64,000 bases of DNA from Pseudaminobacter salicylatoxidans (lineage in GTDB: Bacteria; Pseudomonadota; Alphaproteobacteria; Rhizobiales; Rhizobiaceae). Position 1 is the stretch's first letter. Every line of letters starts with the position of its first letter. The stretch lies in NCBI RefSeq assembly GCF_003148475.1, contig NZ_QGGG01000004.1, positions 267,487 to 331,486 on the forward strand, in the 5' to 3' direction. Of the stretch, positions 46,480 to 55,854 are shown in pieces. Both the position numbers and the translations under genes were made by a program. The notes beneath the pieces were generated by a model, which was given only the letters and a program-made list of their open reading frames with translations, did no database searches and had not been told where the DNA came from.

Positions 46480-46599
46480 GACCGACCGGCACCTGGGGCC
46501 TGGAGCGCGGCATGAGCGGAAATCGCCCGACCGCGCCCGGCTCCTGAGTGCCGATCGATCCTCATCGAACTGATTTTTCGCTCCCAGGGAGAAGCTCAC

Positions 46600-47610
46600 A
46601 TGACCGTCAAAGTAGCCATCAACGGATTTGGCCGCATTGGCCGCAACATCTTGCGCGCCATCTACGAATCCGGCCGCAAGGACATCGAGGTCGTCGCCAT
46701 CAACGATCTCGGCCCGGTCGAGACCAATGCGCATCTGCTGCGCTACGACAGCGTGCACGGCCGCTTCCCGCACGAGGTGAGGGTCGAGGGCGACACCATC
46801 AACATCGGCAGCGGCGCCATCAAGGTCACCGCCGTCAAGGATCCGGCGCAGCTTCCGTGGAAGGAACTCGGCGTCGACATCGCGCTCGAATGCACCGGCA
46901 TCTTCACCTCGAAGGAGAAGGCCTCGGCGCATCTGACCGCCGGCGCCAAGCGCGTCATCGTCTCGGCTCCGGCCGACGGCGCCGACCTGACGGTCGTCTA
47001 CGGCGTCAACCACGACAAGATCGCCAGGGAACACATCGTGATTTCCAATGCGTCTTGCACCACCAACTGCCTGGCGCCCGTGGCCATGGTGCTCAACAAT
47101 GCCTTCGGCATCGAGAAGGGCTTCATGACGACGATTCACGCCTATACCGGCGACCAGCCGACGCTCGACACCATGCATAAGGACCTCTACCGGGCCCGCG
47201 CCGCCGCCATGTCGATGATCCCGACCTCGACGGGTGCGGCCAAGGCCGTCGGCCTTGTGCTGCCGGAACTGAAGGGCAAGCTCGACGGCGTGTCGATCCG
47301 CGTGCCGACCCCGAACGTCTCGGTCATCGACTTCAAGTTCGTGGCCAGCAAGCCGGTCACCGTGGACGAGGTCAATGCCGTGCTCGTCGCCGCTTCCGAG
47401 GGGCCGCTCAAGGGCATCCTCGCCTACACCAAGGAGCCGCTGGTCTCCATCGACCTGAACCACAACCCGGCTTCGTCCACCTTCGCGCTCGACCAGACCA
47501 AGGTCATCGAGGGCAACCTGGTGCGTGTCATGTCCTGGTACGACAATGAGTGGGGCTTCTCCAACCGCATGGCCGACACCGCTGTCGCCATGGGCAGGAC
47601 CATCGCCTGA
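46600..47610 (+). CDS. gap: Type I glyceraldehyde-3-phosphate dehydrogenase
   Basis: A 336-residue NAD-dependent glycolytic enzyme. The Rossmann start is [18 protein letters not shown], Asp36 in the NDLG strand follows, and the active-site cysteine is Cys153 in [25 protein letters not shown] is the C-terminal signature. It lies 120 bases after tkt, and a good terminator follows. Confidence 0.97.
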   Translation: MTVKVAINGFGRIGRNILRAIYESGRKDIEVVAINDLGPVETNAHLLRYDSVHGRFPHEVRVEGDTINIGSGAIKVTAVKDPAQLPWKELGVDIALECTGIFTSKEKASAHLTAGAKRVIVSAPADGADLTVVYGVNHDKIAREHIVISNASCTTNCLAPVAMVLNNAFGIEKGFMTTIHAYTGDQPTLDTMHKDLYRARAAAMSMIPTSTGAAKAVGLVLPELKGKLDGVSIRVPTPNVSVIDFKFVASKPVTVDEVNAVLVAASEGPLKGILAYTKEPLVSIDLNHNPASSTFALDQTKVIEGNLVRVMSWYDNEWGFSNRMADTAVAMGRTIA

Positions 47611-47634
47611 CCGGACGCCGTCCAGTCTGCATCG

Positions 47635-47662
47635 ACGCCCGGCCTCAAGGCCGGGCGTTTTC
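47635..47662 (+). terminator. Rho-independent terminator of gap
   Basis: ACGCCCGGCC (47635-47644) and GGCCGGGCGT (47649-47658) form a 10-bp stem with a TCAA loop, followed by four T residues. Confidence 0.88.
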
Positions 47663-47787
47663 GTTTCCGTGACGAAAAAATACATTTGGCATAACGACTT
47701 TCGGCAAAGTCGCTTGCGCGTGGCCATGTCTTCGCCGCACTCTGTGGAGAAGTCGAACCACGCGGAGCGCACGGAAGCAGACCACCC

Positions 47788-49599
47788 ATGGATCAGGCCA
47801 TCTATCTCGCGACACTGGTCGGAACGGCACTGGTGCTCGCGGCAGCATTTTCGAGCCTGATCGCCTTCCGTTTCGGTGCGCCGCTGCTGCTGCTCTTCCT
47901 GGCCATCGGCCTCGCCTCGGGCCAGGACGGGCTCGGCATCGAATTCGACAATGCCGGCATCGCCTATTTCGTGGGCTCGCTGGCGCTGGCCGTTATCCTG
48001 TTCGATTCGGGCTTCGGCACGCCGGTCAACGTGCTGCGGCAGGCAGGCCTGCCGGCACTGTCCCTGGCGACCATCGGCGTCGCCATAACGACCGCCATCT
48101 TCGGCGTCGCGGCGCATTATCTTACCGGCTTTTCGTGGCTTGAATCCTTCCTGCTCGGCGCCGCCACCGCGTCCACCGACGCGGCGGCCGTGTTTTTCCT
48201 GCTGCGCGCGGGAAACATCAATCTGCGCGAACGCGTACGCTCGACGCTGGAGATCGAATCCGGCACCAACGATCCGATCGCGATCTTCCTGACGCTGACC
48301 CTGGTCGAGATCATAGCTATCGGCGCCGATCCGGAAGCGCAGGTGTTGTTCCTCGACCTCGTGCTCGGTTTCTTCGTCACCATGGGGCTTGGCGCCGCCG
48401 TCGGCATCCTCGGCGGCTTCGGCATCGTGCGGCTGGTCGAATGGCTCAATCTCGACCGGGGCCTGCTGCCGATCTTCGTGCTGGCGCTGTCGCTGCTGGT
48501 CTTCGCGGCCGCCGGCTCCATCGGCGGCTCGGGCTTCCTTGCGGTCTATCTGGCCGGTCTCGTTGCCGGCAATTCCAACATGCGGGCATCCGGCGCGCTC
48601 GGCCGCTTCCAGGACGGCATCTCCTGGCTCGGGCAGATCATCATGTTCCTGGTGCTGGGTCTGTTTGCCACGCCCTCGCAGTTCCTGCCGCTGATGCCGG
48701 TTGCGCTGGCGCTTGGGCTGGTGCTCATGTTCATCGCCCGGCCGATAGCCGTGTGGCTGTGCCTGAAGCCTTTCTCGCTGACGCAGACGGAGACGACCTT
48801 CATCTCCTGGGTGGGTCTGCGCGGCGCGGTCTCGATCCTGCTTGCGCTCACCCCGCTGATCAGCGGACTGGAGCATGGCCGCACCATCTTCAACATCGCC
48901 TTCATGATCGTGCTGGTGTCGCTGGTCGTGCAGGGCTGGACGGTCGGACCGCTCGCGCGCCGTCTTGGCCTCATCGTGCCGGCCCGTGCCGGGCCCATCG
49001 AAAAGGTGGAGCTGGAACTGCCCGGATCGGCGCACCACGAACTGCTCAGCTACCGCGTGGTGCCGGGCAGCCCGGTGCTGCGCGGCGAGCGCTTCCCGCG
49101 CTGGGCGCGCCCCTCGCTGGTGGTGCGCGAAGGGCGGTCGATGAAGTTCCCCGATTTCGGCCGCCTGGTGGCCGGCGACCGCGTCTATATCTTCGTCTCC
49201 GACCGCTACCCGGCCCTGCTCGACCGCCTGTTCACCAGCCGCGTCGATCTCGACCCCGAGGATGCCGAATTCTTCGGCGCCTTCGCCGTCGATCCCGCCC
49301 GCCCGGCCGCCGAACTCGAAGCGGCCTACGGAACCGGCCTGACCGAAGCCGAGATAAAGATGACCATCGGCGAGCTGTTCCTGTCCCGCTTCGGCGGTCA
49401 TGTCGAATATGCCGACCGGCTCACGCTCGGGTCCATCGAGCTGATCGTGCGCGACATCGACGAGAAGGGCAGGATCACGGCGATCGGCCTGTCCTTCGAG
49501 CCGACCCGACCCCAGCCGCTGGTGCCCGAACGCTTGCGCGACCGGGTGCAGCGGGTCTTGCGCTGGCTGCGCGGAAGCCCGGTGGAGCAGGACGTCTGA
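47788..49599 (+). CDS. nhaP2: CPA1-type potassium/proton antiporter (NhaP2/CvrA-like)
   Basis: A 603-residue cation:proton antiporter. About 12 helices occupy residues 1-400, with ATASTDAAAVFFLL and the ion-site LEIESGTNDPIAIFLT. A cytoplasmic tail follows containing a TrkA-C-like domain (HHELLSYRVVPGSPVLRGERFPRW) and a CorC/HlyC-like C-terminal domain. This three-part layout is that of potassium/proton antiporters such as NhaP2/CvrA. It is inserted between gap and pgk, with gap's terminator upstream, so it probably has its own promoter. Confidence 0.9.
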   Translation: MDQAIYLATLVGTALVLAAAFSSLIAFRFGAPLLLLFLAIGLASGQDGLGIEFDNAGIAYFVGSLALAVILFDSGFGTPVNVLRQAGLPALSLATIGVAITTAIFGVAAHYLTGFSWLESFLLGAATASTDAAAVFFLLRAGNINLRERVRSTLEIESGTNDPIAIFLTLTLVEIIAIGADPEAQVLFLDLVLGFFVTMGLGAAVGILGGFGIVRLVEWLNLDRGLLPIFVLALSLLVFAAAGSIGGSGFLAVYLAGLVAGNSNMRASGALGRFQDGISWLGQIIMFLVLGLFATPSQFLPLMPVALALGLVLMFIARPIAVWLCLKPFSLTQTETTFISWVGLRGAVSILLALTPLISGLEHGRTIFNIAFMIVLVSLVVQGWTVGPLARRLGLIVPARAGPIEKVELELPGSAHHELLSYRVVPGSPVLRGERFPRWARPSLVVREGRSMKFPDFGRLVAGDRVYIFVSDRYPALLDRLFTSRVDLDPEDAEFFGAFAVDPARPAAELEAAYGTGLTEAEIKMTIGELFLSRFGGHVEYADRLTLGSIELIVRDIDEKGRITAIGLSFEPTRPQPLVPERLRDRVQRVLRWLRGSPVEQDV

Positions 49600-49695
49600 T
49601 CGCCGCTGCCAATCGCCGCGCCGGCCCAAAGCGCCTTGAATCCGCCACGTGTCACGATAAGGTTTCGCCGACTCACAGCAAGGAGAGGATTGCCT

Positions 49696-50892
49696 ATGGC
49701 CGGTTTCAAGACGCTCGACGACCTCGCGGAGGTCAGGGGCAAGCGGGTTCTCGCGCGCGTCGATCTCAACGTGCCCATGGCCGACGGCAAGGTGACCGAC
49801 GCCACCCGCATCGAGCGCGTCTCGCCGACCATTCTGGAGCTTTCGCGCCGCGGCGCGAAGGTCATCCTGCTCGCGCATTTCGGCCGCCCCAAGGAAGGTC
49901 CGGAAACGAAATACTCGCTCGAACCCATCGCCGCCGCCACCGCCGGCGTGCTGGGCAAGCCCGTCGCCTTTGCCGGCGACTGCATCGGCGACAAGGCCAC
50001 CGCCGCGGTCGCGGCCATGCAGGACGGCGACATCCTGCTTCTGGAAAACACTCGCTTCCACAAGGGCGAGGAAAAGAACGATCCCGAATTCACCAGGGCG
50101 CTGGCCGCCAATGGCGACATCTTCGTCAATGACGCTTTCTCGGCCGCGCACCGCGCGCATGCCTCCACCGAGGGACTTGCGCATCTCCTGCCGGCTTTTG
50201 CCGGCCGCACCATGCAGGCCGAACTGGAGGCGCTGGAAAGGGGCCTCGGCAATCCGGCCCGCCCGGTGGTGGCGATCGTCGGCGGCGCCAAGGTCTCGTC
50301 CAAGATCGACCTGCTCATGAACCTGGTGAAGAAGGTCGATGCGCTGGTCATCGGCGGCGGCATGGCCAACACGTTCCTCGCCGCGCGCGGCACCGATGTC
50401 GGCAAGTCGCTGTGCGAGCACGATCTTGCCCAGACCGCCAGGCAAATCATGATCGAGGCCGCGCAGGCCGGTTGCGCCATCATCCTGCCGTCGGATGCCG
50501 TGGTGGCGCGCGAGTTCAAGGCCGATGCCGCCAATGAGGTCGTGGGGGTCGATGCCGTACCGGCCGACGCCATGATCCTCGATGTCGGCCCCAGGACGGT
50601 GGAGACCGTCAACCAGTGGATCGACCGCGCCGCGACGCTGGTGTGGAACGGCCCGCTCGGCGCCTTCGAGATTTCGCCCTTCGACCGCGCCACAGTCGCG
50701 GCGGCGCGCCATGCCGCCGCCCGCAGCAAGGATGGCAAGCTGGTGTCGGTGGCCGGCGGCGGCGACACGGTCGCCGCGCTCAACCATGCGGGCGTCGCCG
50801 ACGACTTCACCTATGTCTCCACCGCCGGCGGCGCCTTCCTCGAATGGATGGAAGGCAAGGCGCTTCCGGGTGTGGAAGTGCTGAAAAAATAA
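49696..50892 (+). CDS. pgk: Phosphoglycerate kinase
   Basis: A glycolytic kinase of 398 residues. The substrate-binding [30 protein letters not shown] and [13 protein letters not shown], the hinge helix [15 protein letters not shown] and the ATP-site GGGDTVAAL are all complete. The ATG at 49696 follows an AAGGAGAGG site; in-frame codons from 49636 overlap the leader and are not conserved. The gene ends just before intergenic repeat copy B. Confidence 0.97.
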   Translation: MAGFKTLDDLAEVRGKRVLARVDLNVPMADGKVTDATRIERVSPTILELSRRGAKVILLAHFGRPKEGPETKYSLEPIAAATAGVLGKPVAFAGDCIGDKATAAVAAMQDGDILLLENTRFHKGEEKNDPEFTRALAANGDIFVNDAFSAAHRAHASTEGLAHLLPAFAGRTMQAELEALERGLGNPARPVVAIVGGAKVSSKIDLLMNLVKKVDALVIGGGMANTFLAARGTDVGKSLCEHDLAQTARQIMIEAAQAGCAIILPSDAVVAREFKADAANEVVGVDAVPADAMILDVGPRTVETVNQWIDRAATLVWNGPLGAFEISPFDRATVAAARHAAARSKDGKLVSVAGGGDTVAALNHAGVADDFTYVSTAGGAFLEWMEGKALPGVEVLKK

Positions 50893-50918
50893 CCGCGCAA
50901 CCTTCTGTTTCGCCCCCC

Positions 50919-51030
50919 AAGCATTTTGCAGCAGGGTGGTTTTGACCTCGCGTCGCACAAATGCGGCACAATTGGACAGACCATGATATCGTCCGAAAAC
51001 CGGTTCCCGCTTTTCGGCATCATGGTCTGG
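50919..51030. repeat. Dispersed intergenic palindromic repeat, copy B
   Basis: About 112 bases matching copy A at 32461-32568 in the same orientation. The right half is an imperfect palindrome: GACCATGATATCGTCCGAA against TTCGGCATCATGGTC with a core CCGAAAACCGGTTCCCGC that also recurs, inverted, at 20105-20133. It sits between pgk and fba and could form a large hairpin in the transcript. Confidence 0.75.
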
Positions 51031-51155
51031 CGAGGGGCGAAATCTTTTGTAGGCCGAGTTGATCGTCTTTCAATCGATTCAAACATTTGCGCGGCGTTCC
51101 GTTGTGCCGATACTTCTGTTATGCGGCCCTCAATGAAAGCCTCAGGAGGATTTGC

Positions 51156-52181
51156 ATGAGCGAACGTCTGGAAGATATTGCCGCCGCGATGGTGGCCGAC
51201 GGCAAGGGTATTCTGGCAGCCGACGAAAGCAGCGGCACGATCAAGAAGCGCTTTGACGTGATCGGCGTCGAATCCACGGCCGACAGCCGCCGCGACTATC
51301 GCGAACTGCTGTTCCGCTCGACCGATGCGATGAAGAACTGCATCTCCGGCGTTATTCTCTACGACGAGACGATCCGCCAGAAGGCCGCCGACGGCACGCC
51401 GCTGGTCGATCTGATCAAGGCCGCCGGCGCCATCCCCGGCATCAAGGTCGATGCCGGCGCCAAGGCCATTCCGGGCTATCCGGGCGACACCGTCACCGAA
51501 GGCCTCGACGGCCTGCGCGAACGTCTGGCCGAGTACTACAAGATCGGCGCGCGCTTCGCCAAATGGCGTGCGGTGATCGACATCGACACCGCGAAGAACG
51601 TGCCCTCGCGCTATACGATCGACGCCAACACCCAGGCGCTCGCCCGCTATGCGGCGCTGTGCCAGGAAGCCGGCATCGTGCCGATCGTCGAGCCGGAAGT
51701 GCTGATGGACGGCGCCCACGACATCGACACGTGCTACGACGTCACCCGCGCCACGCTGGTCAAGCTCTATGACGCGCTCTACGACGCGCGCGTGAAGCTG
51801 GAAGGCACCGTGCTGAAGCCGAACATGGTGATTGCCGGCAAGAAGTCGGGCCAGAAGAACACGCCCGAAGAAATCGCCGAAAAGACGCTGCGCCTGTTCC
51901 GTGAGACGGTGCCGGTCGCCGTGCCGGGCATCGCCTTCCTGTCGGGCGGCCAGTCGGATGAGGAGGCCACCGCCAACCTCAACGCCATGAACGCCGTCGG
52001 CCCGCATCCGTGGAAGCTCACCTTCTCCTACGGCCGCGCGCTGCAGGCCGCGCCGCAGAAGGCGTGGAGCGGCAAGGCCGAGAACGTCGCCGCCGCACAG
52101 GCAGCCTTTGCCCACCGCGCCCGCATGAACGGCCTGGCAGCCAGCGGCAAGTGGCAGCAGGCGCTGGAAAAGGCCGCCTGA
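51156..52181 (+). CDS. fba: Class I fructose-bisphosphate aldolase
   Basis: A 341-residue Schiff-base aldolase of the eukaryote-like class I type. LAADESSGTIKKRF, GVILYDETIRQKAADG, GIKVDAG and FAKWRAVI are family marks, and the lysine forming the Schiff base lies in VLKPNMVIAGKKSG (about residue 225). Zinc ligands of class II enzymes are absent. AGGAGGA five to six bases before the ATG at 51156 sets the start. A strong terminator follows. Confidence 0.96.
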   Translation: MSERLEDIAAAMVADGKGILAADESSGTIKKRFDVIGVESTADSRRDYRELLFRSTDAMKNCISGVILYDETIRQKAADGTPLVDLIKAAGAIPGIKVDAGAKAIPGYPGDTVTEGLDGLRERLAEYYKIGARFAKWRAVIDIDTAKNVPSRYTIDANTQALARYAALCQEAGIVPIVEPEVLMDGAHDIDTCYDVTRATLVKLYDALYDARVKLEGTVLKPNMVIAGKKSGQKNTPEEIAEKTLRLFRETVPVAVPGIAFLSGGQSDEEATANLNAMNAVGPHPWKLTFSYGRALQAAPQKAWSGKAENVAAAQAAFAHRARMNGLAASGKWQQALEKAA

Positions 52182-52202
52182 GCCGTCTTCGGCATGTCCA
52201 TG

Positions 52203-52229
52203 AAAAACCCCGCTCCGGCGGGGTTTTTT
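52203..52229 (+). terminator. Rho-independent terminator of fba
   Basis: AAAAACCCCGC (52203-52213) pairs with GCGGGGTTTTT (52218-52228), TCCG loop, ending in a T run. Confidence 0.92.
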
Positions 52230-52357
52230 GTTGTCCGCCTGTCCGGCCCTGCATGAACGTCCGGCTTCCGGCATCATCGCTCCGGCGGAAGCGGGATGAT
52301 TGTTTCCCGAGCCGCCATCTCGGCGAAAAGCCTGCGGCCTTGCGGGGTCGTGCCGCG

Positions 52358-52519
52358 TCAGTAGCCGTGGCTCAGGATCACCGTCAGCGCGATTGCCGCC
52401 AGCGCGATCAGCGCCAGTTTCCAGAAATCGCGCCGCTGCCGCAGGCCCGGCAGGCCGAGCGGCTTGATGATCTGGATCAGCATGATGCCGATGATGACGA
52501 GCGAAAGCGCCTTGGACAT
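52358..52519 (-). CDS. Small two-helix membrane protein
   Basis: A 53-residue hydrophobic protein: ALSLVIIGIMLIQIIKPLGLPGL, then RQRRDFWKLALIALAAIALTVIL. Two helices flank a short loop with KPLGLPGLRQRRDFWK, a pattern I recognise from small uncharacterised rhizobial proteins encoded near fba. No clear ribosome site precedes the ATG, so the start is the least certain part. Function unknown. Confidence 0.6.
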   Translation of the reverse strand: MSKALSLVIIGIMLIQIIKPLGLPGLRQRRDFWKLALIALAAIALTVILSHGY

Positions 52520-52580
52520 GCGCGTGTTTGAACAGCAATGCGCCGTCTTGTCCACCGCTCATGGCGCGGGCGGCCCGCCC

Positions 52581-52898
52581 TCATCGCTTTTTCTCCACCA
52601 GCGCATGCATGAAGGCGAACATGCCGGCCATCAGCCGGATCGTCGCCTGCTGCGGCAGCGGCACGTCGCAGCCGGTGCCCTTGGCGGCGCCGTCCGCCGA
52701 GCAGCAACGCTGGGTGCGGCGGCATTCACGCCGCTGGCACCGACGGGGCGCGCCCTGCAGCGTGGCGGCAATGCTGCCGGCCAGCACGATGGCGTCGGAA
52801 AGCTTGCGCGGCAGGGGCTTGCCGTCCGCCTCCAGAAGCGGTTTCGGCTCGGTGGCCTTGCGCGCCGCGCGCTTGTACATGCTGGGAACGTAAGTCAT
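52581..52898 (-). CDS. Cysteine-rich small protein of unknown function
   Basis: A 105-residue protein. After a basic start (MTYVPSMYKRAARKATEPK) comes LPRKLSDAIVLAGSIAATLQG, then a cluster of seven cysteines in PRRCQRRECRRTQRCCSADG and GCDV, and an amphipathic helix (LMAGMFAFMHALVEK). The CxxxxC-R-R arrangement is reminiscent of metal-binding or redox sites, but it matches no zinc-finger consensus I can name. AGGAGG eight bases before the ATG supports translation. A promoter 360 bases upstream (53262-53290) implies a long leader. Confidence 0.72.
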   Translation of the reverse strand: MTYVPSMYKRAARKATEPKPLLEADGKPLPRKLSDAIVLAGSIAATLQGAPRRCQRRECRRTQRCCSADGAAKGTGCDVPLPQQATIRLMAGMFAFMHALVEKKR

Positions 52899-53261
52899 CG
52901 CATTCTCCTCCTGTTTCGGATGTGTCGGGAAATCCGGGCGCGCCGGGGCATTACCGCGCCTCGCAAGCGAAGCCGGATCATGGGAACGTGGACGCATGGC
53001 TCGCGCCGCTAAGGGGTATTGGTATGACGCTTGCCATGCGTCCACCCGGCGTTCTTGCCCGGTTCGTACGCCTCGGCATTCGCGCCGCCAGCCGCAACCT
53101 GAGGCCCGGGCTTGAGGGCTTATGCCCAGCGGTGCTTCCGACACACCGCCAGCCCGGCCGCCGCCGCCCTCCACGCTCATCCGGTTCATGACCCGTGTTC
53201 CCGCGAGGGCGATGCCGAGGATTATGTGGCAGCCGCACAGGCGGGGGATCAACGGGCTGGC
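52899..53261. other. Long leader or intergenic region before the Cys-rich gene
   Basis: Part of a stretch of 524 bases without a convincing gene (52899-53422); the rest is covered by the promoter and the terminator listed separately. If the promoter at 53262-53290 is used, this region is transcribed leftward as a leader. It contains several hairpins, for instance GCGGTG/CACCGC around 53130-53148. The frame of the Cys-rich gene stays open through it, but codon use and lack of a ribosome site argue against a longer protein. Confidence 0.4.
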
Positions 53262-53290
53262 AATTATTTTTGAAAGATGTTTCGCCTCAA
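53262..53290 (-). promoter_or_regulatory. Promoter upstream of the Cys-rich gene
   Basis: On the minus strand TTGAGG (53290-53285), exactly 17 bases, ATAATT (53267-53262), within an AT-rich patch unusual for this genome. It would start a leftward transcript near 53255. Confidence 0.55.
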
Positions 53291-53366
53291 TATGTTGCGG
53301 CAAAAATGGTATGGGATTTCATCCCCGTTTGTCGCATCCGGCGCAGGATCGGCAGACTGCGGCAAT

Positions 53367-53396
53367 AAAAAACAGCCGCGGGTTTCCCCGCGGCTG
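53367..53396 (-). terminator. Rho-independent terminator of the phytase-like gene
   Basis: CAGCCGCGGG (53373-53382) and CCCGCGGCTG (53387-53396) form a 10-bp stem; on the minus strand it is followed by six T residues. It lies 27 bases after the stop of the leftward gene. Confidence 0.92.
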
Positions 53397-53422
53397 CATT
53401 TTCCCCGGCTGCCTTGCCAGCC

Positions 53423-55621
53423 TCAATTGATCGCTGCGATGGTGCCCAGACGCAGGAACAGTGTCTCGCCCGAGGAATCGTCCACGCCGTCATTGTCGGT
53501 CACGACATAGGCGTCGCCGGCGGCGTCGATGGCAAAGCCTTCCACCTTGTCCACCACATAGCCGTTGGTGGCGGCCTTCAGGTCGGGGATCAGGTCGCGC
53601 ACCAGCGTCTTCGTCACCAGCGGCAGCTCGCCGCCCAGCGCGGCTGGCCGGAAGTCTTCGAGGGCGACCGCATAGACGGCCTTCAGCCTGGCTTCCGCGC
53701 CGATCTGGTTGTCGCGCTCGACGATGTAGAGCTTGCCGTCATGCGCGGTGACTTCGGACAGGCCCACCCAGCCCTTTTCCGCCTTTTCCAGCGGGTAGCG
53801 CACGGCCGACCATTCCTTTGCCTTGGGCTTGTAGGCCAGCAGCTTCACCTCGCCCCTGGCATCGCCGGCCCATTCGCGCTGCACGGCCATGACGAGCGTG
53901 AGGTCGTCGCCCTCGCCCAGCGTGGTGATGCCCTCATAGCCGAAGCGGCCATCCTTGCCGAGAAGTTCCGCCGGCAGTGCGATTTCCTGCTTGATCTCGC
54001 CCCTGGCGTTGACGTGATAGATGGCGTTGGGCGTGAGCCTGGCCGCGTCGCCTTCCGACGCGAGCCAGAAACCGTCGTTGCCATCGGAGGCAATGCCTTC
54101 GAGATCGAGCTTCTGGGCCGGCTGGCCGTCACGGGTGATGACGGTCTTTGCGACGATCCCGGCCGGCCGGCTGGTGGCGTCTATCGTGAAGATGGCGGGC
54201 TGCGAACGGTAGAAGGAATCGGAGACCGCATAGAGCTTGCCGGCCTCCTTCGGGTCGGCGGCGAGACCCGACAGCGCGCCCCAGCCGATCGGCTTGCCGT
54301 TCCCGTCATCGGCCGAGACGATCATCGGATAGGCGGCCGGCCCCTCGCCCAGCTCATACAGCATGACATGCGAGCGCACGCCGCCATCTTCCACCAGATC
54401 GGTCTCGTTGGCGGTGACGAGCAGGTTGCGCGAGGGAATGGCCACCAGACCCTCGGGGCCGATGCCCGAAGGCAGGAGCTGGACGAATTCCGGCTCGGCG
54501 CCGGTGTCCTTGTAGACGCCCACGACGGAGCCGCGCTCGCTGGCGACGAAGATATATTGCGTGTCGCCGAACTTCGCGACCTCGAGGCCTTCCAGCTCGA
54601 CGCCCTTCTTGTTGGAGCGCTTTTCGGGATAATGACCGGCGGCGGCGATCTTCATTTCCAGCGATGGGCCGGATTCGTAAAGCAGCTTGCCGGTCTTGTC
54701 GAAGATGGTGAAGCCGCGCGCGCCGCCGTGGTAGTCGCCCTCGTTGGCGATCACGAAGCGGTCATTGTCGAGCCATTTGATGGCGTCGGGCTCGCGCAGC
54801 GCTTCCTTCTGGCTGCCGGTAAAGTCGAGCGCGCCATCGTTCCTGATGTCGATGCCGTCGAGGTCCACCGCGCCGGCGGAGAAATGCGCGGTGACCCTGG
54901 CGGTCGCCGCATCGATGATGACGATATGGTTGTTTTCCTGCAGCGTCAGGGCGATCTCGCCGGCCGCGTTGAAATCGACGAATTCGGGCTCGGGGTCCTC
55001 CGCGCCGATTTCGGCAAGACCGGTGAGGTCGACGGTTTTCATCGTGGCGCAGTCAGGCGTGCCTTCGGAGAGGTTGAAGATCTTCAGGTCGCCGGCCGGA
55101 AGCTGCGGCAGCTCGCCGTCGTTGAGGTCCTCGTCGCGCTCGTTCTCGATGGCGACCGCCGCGAACTTGCCGTCGAGGCTGACGGCGACGGAATCGGGCT
55201 GGCCGCCGAGGTCGCAGGTGGCCTCGATCTTCCTGGAGGCAAGATCGATGACGGCGAGATGGCCCGAGGGGTTCTTGAAGCTCTCGGAGATGTTGACGCC
55301 GGCCAGCACCTTGGCGCCGGCGACGACGACCGAGGTCGGCTCGCCCTCGAACTTTACGATGCCGGCCGGCCTGGGCGCTTTCGCGTCGGAAATGTCGATG
55401 AAGCCGACCGCGCCCAGCGGGCTGTCGGAATAGACCAGCGTCTTGCCGTCGGCGCTTGCCTTGATGATTTCCGACGAGGTCGGGGTCCTGGCATCGGTGC
55501 CGGCGGGCAGGTTTTCGGCCACCGGAAAGGTGGCGATGCGGTTGAAGACGCTATCGGCATGGGCCGGCAGCGCAGCCGAGGCGGCAAGGGCTGCGGTGAG
55601 CACGAGCAGTCGGGATTTCAT
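53423..55621 (-). CDS. Secreted esterase-like activity of phytase (phytase-like) beta-propeller protein
   Basis: A 732-residue exported protein. A signal peptide (MKSRLLVLTAALAASAALPAHA) precedes a first propeller-like half (about 30-380) with repeated SADGKTLVYSD, SVAVSLDGKFAAVAIENERDED and FVIANEGDYHGGARGF blocks. The second half (about 390-730) has KLDLEGIASDGNDGFWLASEGD and KVEGFAIDAAGDAYVVTDNDGVDDSSGET, the pattern of the phytase-like family. Acidic repeats suggest calcium binding. Whether it releases phosphate is unproven. It has its own terminator and stands apart from its neighbours. Confidence 0.82.
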   Translation of the reverse strand: MKSRLLVLTAALAASAALPAHADSVFNRIATFPVAENLPAGTDARTPTSSEIIKASADGKTLVYSDSPLGAVGFIDISDAKAPRPAGIVKFEGEPTSVVVAGAKVLAGVNISESFKNPSGHLAVIDLASRKIEATCDLGGQPDSVAVSLDGKFAAVAIENERDEDLNDGELPQLPAGDLKIFNLSEGTPDCATMKTVDLTGLAEIGAEDPEPEFVDFNAAGEIALTLQENNHIVIIDAATARVTAHFSAGAVDLDGIDIRNDGALDFTGSQKEALREPDAIKWLDNDRFVIANEGDYHGGARGFTIFDKTGKLLYESGPSLEMKIAAAGHYPEKRSNKKGVELEGLEVAKFGDTQYIFVASERGSVVGVYKDTGAEPEFVQLLPSGIGPEGLVAIPSRNLLVTANETDLVEDGGVRSHVMLYELGEGPAAYPMIVSADDGNGKPIGWGALSGLAADPKEAGKLYAVSDSFYRSQPAIFTIDATSRPAGIVAKTVITRDGQPAQKLDLEGIASDGNDGFWLASEGDAARLTPNAIYHVNARGEIKQEIALPAELLGKDGRFGYEGITTLGEGDDLTLVMAVQREWAGDARGEVKLLAYKPKAKEWSAVRYPLEKAEKGWVGLSEVTAHDGKLYIVERDNQIGAEARLKAVYAVALEDFRPAALGGELPLVTKTLVRDLIPDLKAATNGYVVDKVEGFAIDAAGDAYVVTDNDGVDDSSGETLFLRLGTIAAIN

Positions 55622-55746
55622 GGACCTCTCCTGTTTGCAATGTCCATGCTCCCTTGCGGCATCGATATTTCAGCGAAATGACGGATAGGCGACGGTTTCA
55701 TGACAGGATCGGGAAAGATCGCTGTGCGCCGCGGCGCGAAGTTTTC

Positions 55747-55775
55747 TTGCCGGATGGTGCGAACAACGTTATATA
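55747..55775 (+). promoter_or_regulatory. Promoter of trcR
   Basis: TTGCCG (55747-55752), 17-base spacer, TATATA (55770-55775). The start near 55782 gives a leader of about 73 bases to the trcR ATG. Confidence 0.65.
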
Positions 55776-55854
55776 AATCGCGATTTCCCAATTTTCGGTG
55801 GTCTGATCCACCGCCCGCGCAAAGGGACGCGGGCGAACAAGAGGATATTATCTG

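Noticed and set aside
44500..50958. A stop-free minus-strand frame of about 2150 codons opposite tkt, gap, the antiporter and pgk
   Set aside because: It lies exactly antisense to four well-recognised genes and its translation is rich in His, Arg, Asp and Gly without domain motifs. It is a by-product of GC-rich codon use.
52899..53303. N-terminal extension of the Cys-rich protein through its open upstream frame
   Set aside because: The extension is Gly/Arg-biased, lacks a ribosome site at its start, and an AGGAGG site sits just before the ATG at 52898.
53414..55681. Long plus-strand frame opposite the phytase-like gene
   Set aside because: The minus gene has a signal peptide, ribosome site context and its own terminator; the plus frame has none.
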